A DNA stretch of 64,000 bases from JACVRW01 sp963819635 (GTDB taxonomy: Bacteria; Actinomycetota; Thermoleophilia; Solirubrobacterales; Thermoleophilaceae). Location: contig CAWFWX010000001.1 in assembly GCA_963819635.1 (NCBI GenBank), forward strand, positions 1 through 64,000, given 5' to 3'. The stretch's first letter is position 1, and every line of letters starts with the position of its first letter. The position numbers and the translations under genes were made by a program. Of the stretch, positions 39,583 to 47,556 are shown piece after piece. The notes under the pieces were generated by a model. That model ran no database searches and was not told the DNA's origin. It saw only the letters and a list, made by a program, of their open reading frames with translations.

Positions 39583-40427
39583 CGCTCGTCCCCGGTCGTC
39601 AGCTCGAGGTAGACCTCCTCGAGCGAGGGCCGCGTGACCTCCAGGCCGTCGAGCCGTTCGCCGAGCGCGAGCGCGTCGCGCGTCAGCCGGTGCAGGAGCT
39701 CCGTGGGATCGTCGGTCTGGTGCGTGACGCGCCGACCGGCCGACACGTAGCTCACGCGGTAGTTGCCCGGGCCGAGCTCCGCCGGCGGCCCCTCGGCCAC
39801 GATGCGGCCGTCCTTGACGATCGCCACCCGGTCGGCCAGCTCCTGCGCCTCCTCCAGGTAGTGGGTGGTGAGCAGCACCGTCTTGCCCAGGTCCTTTAGC
39901 GCACTGATGGTGCGCCAGGCGGTCCGCCGCGCGGCGGGGTCGAAGCCCGTGGTGGGCTCGTCGAGGAAGACCAGCTCCGGGTCCCCGACCAGCGCCAGGG
40001 CCAGGTCGAGCCGACGCCGCTGGCCGCCCGAGAGCTCGTTCGCGCGAGCGTCAGCCTTCTCGTCCAGCCCGACGAGCGCGATCGTGTCCGCCGGCTCGCG
40101 CGGGTGCGGGTACGCCTTGGAGAAGTGCGTGACCGCTTCGCGGACCGTGACCCGCGGGTAGAAGCCGCCGCTCTGCAGCACGATGCCGACGCGCTCCTGG
40201 AGGCGACGGTCGCGGATCTCGGGGTCCTGGCCGAGCACCCGCACCTCGCCGGAGTTCCGCCGCCGGTAGCCCTCGAGGATCTCGACGGTCGTGGTCTTGC
40301 CCGCGCCGTTGGGCCCCAGTAGCCCGTACACCTCTCCCCGGCGCACGCCGAAGCTCAGCCCCCGCACCGCCTCGACTCCGGCGTAGGACTTGTGAAGGTC
40401 GGAGACCTCGATCGCCAGATCGCTCAT
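39579..40427 (-). CDS. ABC-2 exporter ATP-binding protein
   Basis: 282 residues from ATG 40427 (MSDLAIEVSDLHKSYAGVEA); the longer upstream frame lies inside arsC and is not used. Walker A GPNGAGKTTTVEIL, signature LSGGQRRRLDLALAL, Walker B LVFLDEPTTGFDPAA, H-loop LTTHYLEEAQELADR. The end VTRPSLEEVYLELTTGDE is the family's C-terminal tail. Overlaps arsC upstream and the permease downstream by four bases each, so the three form one transcript. Confidence 0.9.
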   Translation of the reverse strand: MSDLAIEVSDLHKSYAGVEAVRGLSFGVRRGEVYGLLGPNGAGKTTTVEILEGYRRRNSGEVRVLGQDPEIRDRRLQERVGIVLQSGGFYPRVTVREAVTHFSKAYPHPREPADTIALVGLDEKADARANELSGGQRRRLDLALALVGDPELVFLDEPTTGFDPAARRTAWRTISALKDLGKTVLLTTHYLEEAQELADRVAIVKDGRIVAEGPPAELGPGNYRVSYVSAGRRVTHQTDDPTELLHRLTRDALALGERLDGLEVTRPSLEEVYLELTTGDER

Positions 40428-40816
40428 GCGTCGAGCTCCTCCACGAGCGCGCGCACGCGACGCCCGATCTCGTCGCGGATCTCGCGTACCTCCTCCAGCG
40501 GGAGGCCCGAGGGGTCGGGGAGGTCCCAGTCCAGGTAGCGCTTGCCGGGGATGTACGGGCACTCGTCGCCGCAGCCCATCGTCACCACGATGTCGGCCGC
40601 CGCTGCCAGGTCGTCCGTCAGCTTTTTGGGCTGCGCCCCGTCGAGATCCACGCCGAGCTCCCGCATCGCCTGGACGACCTCGGGGTGCACCCGCTCGGCC
40701 GGCGTGGTGCCCGCGCTGTCGGCCTCGTGACGGCCGTCGGCGGCCCGCTCGAACAGGGCGCGACTCATCTGGGAGCGGCCCGCATTGTGCAGGCAGACGA
40801 ACAGGATCCGAGCCAC
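40424..40816 (-). CDS. arsC: Arsenate reductase ArsC / low-molecular-weight phosphatase family
   Basis: 130 residues, GTG start. The phosphate-binding loop CLHNAGRS (CX5R) follows ILFV at the N-terminus, and the late acid region DWDLPDPSG is conserved. SAGTTPAERVHPEVVQAMRE and DIVVTMGCGDECPYIPGKR match thioredoxin- or mycothiol-linked arsenate reductases rather than protein-tyrosine phosphatases; the Cys in MGCGDECPY are candidates for the redox relay. No arsenite pump or ArsR is adjacent. It leads the short exporter operon and overlaps its ATPase. Confidence 0.82.
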   Translation of the reverse strand: MARILFVCLHNAGRSQMSRALFERAADGRHEADSAGTTPAERVHPEVVQAMRELGVDLDGAQPKKLTDDLAAAADIVVTMGCGDECPYIPGKRYLDWDLPDPSGLPLEEVREIRDEIGRRVRALVEELDA

Positions 40817-41575
40817 CTAGATCCCCGTTCCGGCCGCGCCGCGGCCCTCGCCGGAGGCGAAGCGGCCGGCGCCCCTGACCGCCGTCTCGAGGGTGGCCAT
40901 GCCGCTGCGGGCCTCGAGCGCGAGCCCCTCCTCGAAGGTCAGGCCGATGCCCTCGATCGCCGCCCGGCGGTCGGCGAGCATCGTCTCCTGGGGAAACTGC
41001 GCCAGGTTCTCGGCCATCTCAAGGGCCCGTTCGAGGTGCTTCCCGGCCGGCACGATCTCGGTCAGCAGACCGAACGCCAGCGCCTCCTCCGCCTCGACCA
41101 CCCGCCCGCTCAGGATCAGGTCGAGTGCCCGCCCGAGGCCGATCAGGCGCGGCAGCCGCTGGGTGCCGCCGTCGATCAGCGGCACGCCGAAGCGCCGCTC
41201 GGTGAAGCCGAGCTTCGCGTCCTCGGTCGCCACGCGCAGGTCGCACCAGAGCGCGAGCTCGAGCCCGCCGGCCAGGCACCAGCCCGAGATCGCGGCGATG
41301 GTGGGCTTGGAGGCCGTGCGGCGGGTGAATCCGAGCGGGCCCTCCGGCAGGTCCAGCCGCGGGCCGAGCGTGTCGATCGCCTTGAGGTCGGCGCCCGCGC
41401 AGAACGAGACGCCGCCGGCGCCGGTGAGGATCAGAACCCGCGCGTCGTCCTCGGCCTCGAAGCGCTCGAATGCCTCGCCCAGCGCCTGGGCGGTCTCCCC
41501 GTCGACGGCGTTGCGACGCTCGGGACGGTCGATCGTGACGACCGCGGACGCGCCCTGGCGCTCGTAGCCGACCAC
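40817..41575 (-). CDS. Enoyl-CoA hydratase/isomerase family protein
   Basis: 252 residues, GTG 41575. Crotonase fold: VTIDRPERRNAVDGETAQAL, the first oxyanion-hole segment SFCAGADLKAI, the second in ISGWCLAGGLELALWCD, then LGFTERRFGVPLIDGGTQRL. The catalytic Glu positions of hydratases are not clearly both present (GTQRLPRLIG), so isomerase or another crotonase reaction is possible. Immediately upstream of arsC with no gap. No other fatty-acid or CoA gene nearby. Confidence 0.85.
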   Translation of the reverse strand: MVGYERQGASAVVTIDRPERRNAVDGETAQALGEAFERFEAEDDARVLILTGAGGVSFCAGADLKAIDTLGPRLDLPEGPLGFTRRTASKPTIAAISGWCLAGGLELALWCDLRVATEDAKLGFTERRFGVPLIDGGTQRLPRLIGLGRALDLILSGRVVEAEEALAFGLLTEIVPAGKHLERALEMAENLAQFPQETMLADRRAAIEGIGLTFEEGLALEARSGMATLETAVRGAGRFASGEGRGAAGTGI

Positions 41576-41679
41576 TTGCTCTTAACGACACGCGGCCCCG
41601 GGCGGGGAGCGCCGGAGCCACGTGTACGAGGAGGGATCTGCAGTAGCCATGCTCGCCATCCGGCCGGAGCCCGGTGTTA

Positions 41680-41706
41680 AGAGGCTGAGAATCAAGCGAG
41701 CCTCTA
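41680..41706 (-). terminator. Hairpin at the end of the small membrane protein gene
   Basis: AGAGGCT (41680-41686) pairs with AGCCTCT (41699-41705) across a 12-base loop. It overlaps the stop codon of the minus-strand gene, where a terminator would be expected. No long T run follows. Confidence 0.4.
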
Positions 41707-41943
41707 CCAGCCGACTCGGCGGCGCAGGTCCAGCGCCTTCTGCGCGTCCTTGCGCTTCTCGAGGCGGGACTGGAGGGCCGAGAGCAGCACAACCACGAGC
41801 GCGAAGAAGACGATCACGCCGAGGGAGAAGAAGGTGACGATCTTGTCGTCGGTTTCGCCGACCAGGCCCTCGCCGTTGTCGTGGGCGAGGGCGGCGGCCG
41901 CGGGGAGCAGCACGAAAACGCAGGTCAAAGCCAGGATTCGCAC
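41704..41943 (-). CDS. Small secreted/membrane protein, unknown
   Basis: 79 residues from GTG 41943: a signal peptide (RILALTCVFVLLPAAAALAH), a short exported loop DNGEGLVGETDDKI, one membrane segment (FSLGVIVFFALVVVLLSALQ) and a basic cytosolic tail RLEKRKDAQKALDLRRR. A TATAG-like -10 about ten bases before the start suggests a leaderless message. The longer frame from 42027 would run across the divergent pyrophosphatase start. Function unknown. Confidence 0.6.
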   Translation of the reverse strand: MRILALTCVFVLLPAAAALAHDNGEGLVGETDDKIVTFFSLGVIVFFALVVVLLSALQSRLEKRKDAQKALDLRRRVGW

Positions 41944-41977
41944 TGCCCGAACTCTATAAGCTGGGCGCGAGGGGTCG

Positions 41978-42466
41978 GTGGAGAGCTTCGCCTGCATCGT
42001 CGAGATACCGAAGGGGTCTCGCAACAAGTACGAATGGGATCACGAGAGGGACGCCCTCGTGCTCGACCGGTTTCTCTTCTCATCGGTCGTCTATCCCACC
42101 GACTACGGCTTCATCCCGGAGACCCTCGGCCAGGACGGCGACCCGCTCGACGTGATGGTCTGCGTCTCCGAGGCCACCTTCCCCGGGTGCATGATCGACG
42201 TGAAGCCGATCGCGCTGTTTCGCATGGAGGACGACAAGGGCATCGACGACAAGGTGCTCTGCGTGCCGCTCTCCGACCCGGGCTGGAACAAGATGGAGAC
42301 CCTCGAGGACCTGCCCGAGCAGCTGCGCGACGAGATCGCGCACTTCTTCTCGATCTACAAGGACCTCGAGCAGAAGGCCGTGAAGGTCGACGGCTGGTAC
42401 TCACGGGAGGAAGCCATGGCGGAGATCGAGGCCTCGCGCAAGCGGTTCTCTGAGAACCCTCACTAG
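41978..42466 (+). CDS. ppa: Inorganic pyrophosphatase
   Basis: Hydrolyses PPi from biosynthesis. 162 residues, GTG 41978. Family I active-site residues are in EIPKGSRNKYEWD, YPTDYGFIPETLGQDGDPLD (the DxxDxxD metal core continues as VMV) and KVLCVPLSDPGW. C-terminal extension KVDGWYSREEAMAEIEASRK is normal. Intact. Followed by uppP after 12 bases; PPi removal and undecaprenyl phosphate recycling both support polymer synthesis. Confidence 0.96.
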   Translation: MESFACIVEIPKGSRNKYEWDHERDALVLDRFLFSSVVYPTDYGFIPETLGQDGDPLDVMVCVSEATFPGCMIDVKPIALFRMEDDKGIDDKVLCVPLSDPGWNKMETLEDLPEQLRDEIAHFFSIYKDLEQKAVKVDGWYSREEAMAEIEASRKRFSENPH

Positions 42467-42478
42467 CCTTTCGCCGCT

Positions 42479-43303
42479 GTGTCCACGCTCGAGGCGATCG
42501 TCCTCGGCATCGTGCAGGGGTTCACGGAGTTCCTGCCGATCTCGAGCACCGCGCACCTGCGGATCGTGCCGGCGTTCGCCGGCTGGGAGGACCCGGGGGC
42601 GGCCTTCACGGCCGTCACCCAGCTCGGGACGATGCTCGCGGTCGTCATCTACTTCCGCGAGGACCTGCTCCGCATCTCGCGCACCTGGCTCCGAAGCCTG
42701 CGCGACCCCTCGCTGCGGACCCAGCTCGACGCGCGGCTCGGCTGGTACATCGTGCTCGGAACGATCCCGATCGGGATCTTCGGGCTGCTGTTCAAGGACC
42801 AGATCGAGAGCGGCGCGCGCGACCTCTACCTGATCGGGGTCACGCTGATCGTGCTCGGCCTGATCCTGCTGCTGGCAGAGCATGTGGGCAAGCGCGAGCG
42901 CGGCCTCGACGACGTCAAGACGCGCGACGGCTTCTGGGTGGGGCTGGCTCAGGCGGCGGCGCTGGTGCCGGGCGTGTCGCGCTCGGGCGCGACGATCACG
43001 GCCGGGCTCTTCCTGGGGCTGGAACGGGCCGCGGCGGCGCGCTTCTCATTCCTGCTGTCGGTGCCGGCGGTCGTACTGAGCGGGCTGCTGGAGCTGGGGA
43101 CGATCGTCAGCGGCGAGGAGGGCGAGCACGTCGGCGCCGGAGCGCTCGTGATCGCCACGGTCATGGCGTTCTTCGCCGGTTACGCGGCGATCGCGTTCCT
43201 GCTCCGCTTTCTATCCACCCATTCGACCGCGGTGTTCGTCGCCTACCGGGTGATCCTCGGCTCGCTGGTGCTGATCCTCGTGAGCGCCGGGGTGATCTCC
43301 TAG
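42479..43303 (+). CDS. uppP: Undecaprenyl-diphosphatase UppP (BacA)
   Basis: 274 residues, GTG 42479. Dephosphorylates undecaprenyl diphosphate so the lipid carrier can be reused in wall and capsule synthesis; also confers bacitracin tolerance. Motifs: VLGIVQGFTEFLPISSTAHL (conserved Glu and Ser) and VPGVSRSGATITAGLFLGLE (conserved Arg and Ser). About eight membrane segments. Intact. It stands just left of the surface-polysaccharide locus, which depends on the same carrier. Confidence 0.95.
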   Translation: MSTLEAIVLGIVQGFTEFLPISSTAHLRIVPAFAGWEDPGAAFTAVTQLGTMLAVVIYFREDLLRISRTWLRSLRDPSLRTQLDARLGWYIVLGTIPIGIFGLLFKDQIESGARDLYLIGVTLIVLGLILLLAEHVGKRERGLDDVKTRDGFWVGLAQAAALVPGVSRSGATITAGLFLGLERAAAARFSFLLSVPAVVLSGLLELGTIVSGEEGEHVGAGALVIATVMAFFAGYAAIAFLLRFLSTHSTAVFVAYRVILGSLVLILVSAGVIS

Positions 43304-43314
43304 CCTGTGAGGCG

Positions 43315-43671
43315 ATGAACACCGCCGCCAAGCTTGGGATCATCGCCCTGATCGCGCTGGGCCTGACGGTGCTGCCAGGCGGCGGCTCGGCGCTCGACGT
43401 GATGCTCACGCTGCTCACGGTCGCCTTCTTCGTGGCGATCGCCTGGTTCGGCTACATGCTCTTCCGGCGCAACCGGATGGAGATCGAGACCCTCGATTCT
43501 CGGCAGCGGGTCGTGCTCTACAGCTCCGTCGGGCTGGCCTTCCTGACGTTCACGGCCACGAACCAGCTCTTCGACGAGGGCGGCGTGGGCGTCCTGGCCT
43601 GGCTGGCGCTGCTCGGGATCTGCTCCTACGGCGTCTTCTGGGTCTGGACGCAGTACCGCGAATATGGTTGA
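43315..43671 (+). CDS. Hypothetical membrane protein
   Basis: 118 residues, ATG 43315, 11 bases after uppP. Four hydrophobic segments (LGIIALIALGLTVLPGGGSA, VMLTLLTVAFFVAIAWFGYM, VVLYSSVGLAFLTFTATNQL, VGVLAWLALLGICSYGVFWV) with short polar links RRNRMEIETLDSRQR and FDEGG. No family recognised. Probably co-transcribed with uppP. Confidence 0.7.
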   Translation: MNTAAKLGIIALIALGLTVLPGGGSALDVMLTLLTVAFFVAIAWFGYMLFRRNRMEIETLDSRQRVVLYSSVGLAFLTFTATNQLFDEGGVGVLAWLALLGICSYGVFWVWTQYREYG

Positions 43672-43748
43672 GGCGGCGCGCCGGATAGCCACGCTTTCGT
43701 AACCCGCGCGCCTTGTCGCGTCGCCCGCCGCGCGCGACTGTGCTCGGC

Positions 43749-44108
43749 GTGTCCGTACCGCCTTCGAGACGGCTGAAGTGCCAGCGCGGTCAGGCGTCCG
43801 TCGAGTTGGTGGCGATCGTCCCGGTGGTTCTGCTCGTCGGCGCCGTCCTCTGGCAGCTCGTCCTGGCCGGGCATGCCGCCTGGGCCTGCGCCAACGCCGC
43901 TCGGGTGGCCGCCCGCGCGGAGGCGGTGGGCCGTGACGGCGAGCGGGCCGCCCGCAGCGCCCTGCCCGGCTACCTCGAGCCGGGGCTCGAGGTGTCACGC
44001 CGGGAATCGGGCGCCACGCGGGTCGAGGTCGGCGTCCCGGTGCTGTTCGGGCTGGCGGGCCGGGTGGCGATCGCCTCGACGGCCGCGCTCGGGAATCCGG
44101 TGAAGTGA
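43749..44108 (+). CDS. TadE-like pseudopilin/secreted protein
   Basis: 119 residues from GTG 43749; TTG 43713 is an alternative. RGQASVELVAIVPVVLLVGA is the TadE signature: a short basic leader ending at Gly-Gln, then a hydrophobic helix with the conserved Glu. The following part (NAARVAARAEAVGRDGERAA) is a helical stalk and the end a small beta region. TadE proteins are minor pilins of the Tad/Flp system, cleaved by a prepilin peptidase. It overlaps the second TadE-like gene (GTGA). Confidence 0.8.
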   Translation: MSVPPSRRLKCQRGQASVELVAIVPVVLLVGAVLWQLVLAGHAAWACANAARVAARAEAVGRDGERAARSALPGYLEPGLEVSRRESGATRVEVGVPVLFGLAGRVAIASTAALGNPVK

Positions 44109-44437
44109 GCCGCGAACGCGGACAGGCGAGCGTCGAGCTGCTTGGTGCGCTCCCGGTCCTGATCCTGCTCGGGCTCGCCTTGTTCCAGCTGCTGGCGGTG
44201 GGCTACGCCAAGGTCCAGGCGGGTGCTGCCGCCGAGGCGGGGGCGCTCGCACTGGTGGCTGGCGGCGACCCCGGCGCGGCGGCACGCGAGTCGCTGCCCG
44301 GGTGGTCGCGAGCGCATGCGCGGGTGGAGCAGGAGAACGGCACCGTGCGGGTCAGCCTGCGGCCGCCTTCTCCGCTCGCCGCGCTTGCCCGCGAGCTGGA
44401 GGTCTATGCCGAGGCCGCCGTGGAGCAGGCGGGATGA
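44105..44437 (+). CDS. TadE-like protein (second copy)
   Basis: 110 residues, GTG overlapping the previous stop. ERGQASVELLGALPVLILLG repeats the signature of its neighbour, followed by the same small-residue helix (QAGAAAEAGALALVAGGDPG). Probably a duplicate of the preceding gene, and the two may pair as TadE/TadF-type minor pilins. Its stop overlaps the CpaE-like gene (ATGA). Confidence 0.8.
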   Translation: MSRERGQASVELLGALPVLILLGLALFQLLAVGYAKVQAGAAAEAGALALVAGGDPGAAARESLPGWSRAHARVEQENGTVRVSLRPPSPLAALARELEVYAEAAVEQAG

Positions 44438-45156
44438 GCGCGCAGCCGGCGTTCGCGCGTCGAGGGCTTCTCGCGACCGCGCTCACGCGCGCCGAGGCCT
44501 GGCTGCTCCACCCCGTGGAAGAGGCAGTCGAGATGTTCGAGCCGGTCGTGCGCGCGCGTCCGGTGGTAGCGGTCTTCGGTCTGGGTCAGGGCTGCGGGGC
44601 GACTACGGTCGCGCGCGGGCTCGGGGCCCAGCTCGCCGCGCGGGACCCGGGCGGCGCCTGCGCCGTGTCGTCGCCGTCGCGGTCCGGTGGGCTGCCGCTC
44701 GGGTCGGCCGCCGCGGCCCGTCTTGCACTGACCTTCGCGGCGATCGATGGAGCATGGGCGCAGGCCTCCGGCAGGCTCTGCCTGGTTGATTGCGGGGATA
44801 CCGGTCGTCTCGCGGAGGTCGCCCGGTACCTCGCTCCCTTGGTCCTCGACGCGGGGCGCATCGCCATCGGAGGTGCCCCGGCGGCCATTGCCGATCACGT
44901 CGTGCTCGTGGCCTCCCTGCCGGTGGCTCCATCCCTTGCGGCCGTGGCTCGGGCGTCACTGGCCGGTGTCGGACCCGAACCGCTTGTCGTGCTGAACCGG
45001 GCGTCGCATGCGGGCCCCTTCGGAGGCACAACCGATCTCCTGCTGCCCGACTCGCGCCTGGGCGCCCAGCTTGCCGGCGCCGGACGCCAGGCCCGCGGTG
45101 AGCTCGGCCGGGCGATCGAGGAGCTGGCCGATCGTTGCGAGGAGCCGCGGCGGTGA
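44434..45156 (+). CDS. CpaE-like (MinD/ParA fold) protein with degenerate P-loop
   Basis: 240 residues, ATG 44434. GLGQGCGATTVARGLGAQLA is a P-loop of the CpaE kind (GATT in place of GKTT), lacking the catalytic Lys. LCLVDCGDTGRLAEVARYLA holds the Walker B-like Asp, and DHVVLVASLPVAPSLAAVAR is the usual beta-strand/helix after it. CpaE proteins localise Tad pili. The N-terminal receiver-like domain of CpaE is missing; a 45-residue helical lead (RAEAWLLHPVEEAVEMFEPV) is present instead. No tadA, tadB or tadC gene is in the window. Confidence 0.68.
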   Translation: MSAQPAFARRGLLATALTRAEAWLLHPVEEAVEMFEPVVRARPVVAVFGLGQGCGATTVARGLGAQLAARDPGGACAVSSPSRSGGLPLGSAAAARLALTFAAIDGAWAQASGRLCLVDCGDTGRLAEVARYLAPLVLDAGRIAIGGAPAAIADHVVLVASLPVAPSLAAVARASLAGVGPEPLVVLNRASHAGPFGGTTDLLLPDSRLGAQLAGAGRQARGELGRAIEELADRCEEPRR

Positions 45157-45168
45157 GCCAACGGCGCG

Positions 45169-46245
45169 CTACGCGGACTCGACGGCGGCTCCCGTGTCCG
45201 GCGGCGATACGGCGGGAGTCGCGTCGACGAGGCCGGTCTCGTAGGCGATCACGTCGTCGATCGCCTCCTCGAGTGACCGGGTCGGCATCCAACCCGTCAG
45301 CTGCTCGAGCCTCGAGCAGTCGGGCCTCCGGCGAGGAAGGTCCTCGAAGCCCTCGCCATAGGCGTCGTCGTAGGGGACGAGCCGCGTTCCCGAGCTTGAT
45401 CTCGTACGCGAGATGACCTTCTCCGCAAGCTCGGCGATGGTCACTGCGGTTGAGGAGCCGATGTTGAAGACATGGCCAGGCGCCTGCTCGGAATCGGCGA
45501 GCAAGACGATGGCGTGAACGGCATCGAGCACGTGAACGAAGCAGCGCGACTGGAGGCCTGTCCCGTAGACGGTCAGGTCCTCGCCGGCGAGCGCCTGACG
45601 GACGAACCGCGGCAACACCATCCCGTAGGCCCCGGTCTGGCGGGGCCCGACCGTGTTGAAGAGCCGCACCACGATGTTCTCCGCACCCCGGTCCCGGTGG
45701 TACTCGTACGCCAGCGCCTCGCCGAACGCCTTGGCCGTCGCGTAAGACCAGCGCGAGACGAAGGGAGAACCGAGGACCCGATCCGCATCCTCGGTGAGGG
45801 AGGCAGCAGAGCTCTTCCCGTAGATCTCCGACGTCGAGGTGAAGAGAAGTCGGCGCTTATGTCGGGCCGCGGCGGAGATGACGATGTCGTTGCCCCGTAC
45901 GTTTCGGATCAGCGACTGGAGCGGCTGTCGGACCACCAGCTGAACCCCCACGGCGGACGCGAGGTGCAGGCACACGTCGACGGAACGCATGGAGTTGTCG
46001 ACCAGGTCCGTGTCGAGCACGGAGCCCTCGACGAACCGGACCTGCCGGGAAGCGCCGCCGTTCCGCGAAGAACCGTCGAGGTGGTGCTCGATGTTCTCGC
46101 GCCTGCCCGTGCTCAGGTCATCGAGCACCAGGACGCTGTCGCCGCGCGCAGCGAGCAGGTCGACGAGGCTCGAACCTATGAAGCCCGCGCCGCCGGTGAC
46201 GAGATATCGCGTTGCTGGCCGTTTCGCGCGTCGAATGGTCGCCAC
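45169..46245 (-). CDS. NAD-dependent sugar epimerase/dehydratase (extended SDR)
   Basis: 358 residues, start at 46245. Rossmann motif VTGGAGFIGSSLVDLLAARG, active-site Tyr/Lys in WSYATAKAFGEALAYEYHRD with the Ser/Thr of LLFTSTSEIYGK, and sugar-binding FNTVGPRQTGAYGMVLPRFV and FVHVLDAVHAIVLL. The set is shared by UDP-glucuronate decarboxylases (Uxs) and UDP-glucose 4-epimerases; RGAENIVVRLFNTVGPRQ leans to the decarboxylase or a related nucleotide-sugar enzyme. It opens the polysaccharide locus on the minus strand, upstream of nothing but the Tad-like genes. Confidence 0.85.
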   Translation of the reverse strand: MATIRRAKRPATRYLVTGGAGFIGSSLVDLLAARGDSVLVLDDLSTGRRENIEHHLDGSSRNGGASRQVRFVEGSVLDTDLVDNSMRSVDVCLHLASAVGVQLVVRQPLQSLIRNVRGNDIVISAAARHKRRLLFTSTSEIYGKSSAASLTEDADRVLGSPFVSRWSYATAKAFGEALAYEYHRDRGAENIVVRLFNTVGPRQTGAYGMVLPRFVRQALAGEDLTVYGTGLQSRCFVHVLDAVHAIVLLADSEQAPGHVFNIGSSTAVTIAELAEKVISRTRSSSGTRLVPYDDAYGEGFEDLPRRRPDCSRLEQLTGWMPTRSLEEAIDDVIAYETGLVDATPAVSPPDTGAAVESA

Positions 46246-46320
46246 CGCATTTCGTCCGCCTGTGCTGGGACAAGTCTCGCGCGGCCCCTTCCAGTCCGCG
46301 GTCTACAACTACCACGGGAT

Positions 46321-47424
46321 CTAGAGTCCCGCCAGAGCCTTCTCGGGTTCCTGGGGATAGGGGTCCGGCGCCAACATGGTTGTGACCGACGCAGCCTTCG
46401 GCGCGAATCCCGCAGCCGCGTGGCCTTCCAGGGCCCAGGACGAGTCGGTGATGACCTTGCCGAGGAGGACCGCGGTCAGCGCGCACATGACCGACAAGGA
46501 GACGACCGCCTCCTCGCCAAGCCCAAGGGCTGCGATCGAGAAGGCGGAGAGCACGGCCTGGGCGCCCCCTAGAGCGAGCGCCACCTTGCGGGGCGAGCCG
46601 AGCGATGCTTTCAGCCAGTTCGCGACGCTGTCCGGGCCGGGAGTCAGGACGGAGACCCCGCGCCGCAGCCGCAAGACGATTCGGAGCGCCAGGTCGAAGA
46701 GCGGCAGCCCAAACAGCGGAATTGCGGCCAACAGCGCTATCGCCCAGCCCGCCTGTCCCTCAACCGGGAGCCCGGCGATCAGCCCGGCCAGGACGAAGCC
46801 GGTGGCCAGCGTGCCGCAGTCTCCGAGGTAGATGCGGGCCGGCGAGCGCAGGTTTTGAGCAAGAAATCCGGCGCAGGCGCCTGAAAGCGCGAACGCGAGG
46901 ATGGCAAGGAACGGATCGCCCTTGATGGCGGCCAGCACCCCGACTCCTCCCGACGCAACGGCCGCCACCGTGCCCGCCACGCCGTCCATGAGATCGAGCA
47001 GGTTCATCGCATTGACGAGGGCGAGGACCCAGAGGTTCGTCAGGACGAGGTTGGCGACCTCGCTGGAAAAGATCGACCAGCCGAGCCCGGACGCCCAGAG
47101 GAAGGTGGCCGCACCGACCTCGACGAGGATCTTCACCGAGGGCGACAGACCGCGATTGTCGTCCATCATCCCGACCGCTCCGATCAGGAGCGCGATGAGG
47201 AACAGGGGCCAGAAGCGCGACAACTCGCCGCCGACCGTGACCGCTGTGAGCAAGAACGCGAGCATGACCGCCCCGCCCCCGATGTAAGGGGTGGCCTTGG
47301 CCTGCTTCTTCCAGCCCACGGGGTAGTCGAGGAGCCGGTAGCGGTGGCCCGTGCGAATGGCAAGCGGCATGAAGCCCAGGCTCGCGACCAGAGCGAGGCA
47401 GAAAGCGGCCGCCTCATGCGGCAT
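46321..47424 (-). CDS. MraY/WecA-family undecaprenyl-phosphate sugar-1-phosphate transferase
   Basis: 367 residues. Starts glycan assembly by moving a sugar-1-phosphate (GlcNAc-1-P in WecA/TagO) from a UDP-sugar to undecaprenyl phosphate. Ten or so membrane segments. Motifs: YPVGWKKQAKATPYIGGGAV, the Asp pair in LIGAVGMMDDNRGL, NAMNLLDLMDGVAGT and IYLGDCGTLATGF. The last cytosolic loop, which in WecA carries the HIHH histidines, reads SVLTPGPDSVANWLKASLGS and has no His. Transfer may thus depend on another residue, or the substrate may differ. Divergent from wzx across a 132-base control region. Confidence 0.85.
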   Translation of the reverse strand: MPHEAAAFCLALVASLGFMPLAIRTGHRYRLLDYPVGWKKQAKATPYIGGGAVMLAFLLTAVTVGGELSRFWPLFLIALLIGAVGMMDDNRGLSPSVKILVEVGAATFLWASGLGWSIFSSEVANLVLTNLWVLALVNAMNLLDLMDGVAGTVAAVASGGVGVLAAIKGDPFLAILAFALSGACAGFLAQNLRSPARIYLGDCGTLATGFVLAGLIAGLPVEGQAGWAIALLAAIPLFGLPLFDLALRIVLRLRRGVSVLTPGPDSVANWLKASLGSPRKVALALGGAQAVLSAFSIAALGLGEEAVVSLSVMCALTAVLLGKVITDSSWALEGHAAAGFAPKAASVTTMLAPDPYPQEPEKALAGL

Positions 47425-47556
47425 GGAAGGGGTCCTTGGGCTTCGTAGGGGTACTGCTCTGCATGGGCGAGTCCGATTGGGGGTGCTCCTACGATCTCCC
47501 GAGTTCGCGAATTTCGCAAATGGTTCGTACGGTGAGCCTGGGAGACGCCCCGTCTG
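47425..47556. promoter_or_regulatory. Divergent control region between sugar-phosphate transferase and flippase genes
   Basis: The widest non-coding gap in the polysaccharide locus. Near 47510-47520 it holds TTCGCGAATTTCGC, containing an 8-base palindrome (TTCGCGAA) and the interrupted palindrome GCGAA-T-TTCGC, in an AT-richer pocket. This may be an operator or promoter core for both arms. No consensus -35/-10 pair stands out. Confidence 0.4.

Noticed and set aside
41580..41700. Short frame or sRNA between the crotonase and the small membrane gene
   Set aside because: Only a brief ATG frame of about 11 codons exists and no promoter pair is evident. The hairpin there is better explained as a terminator.
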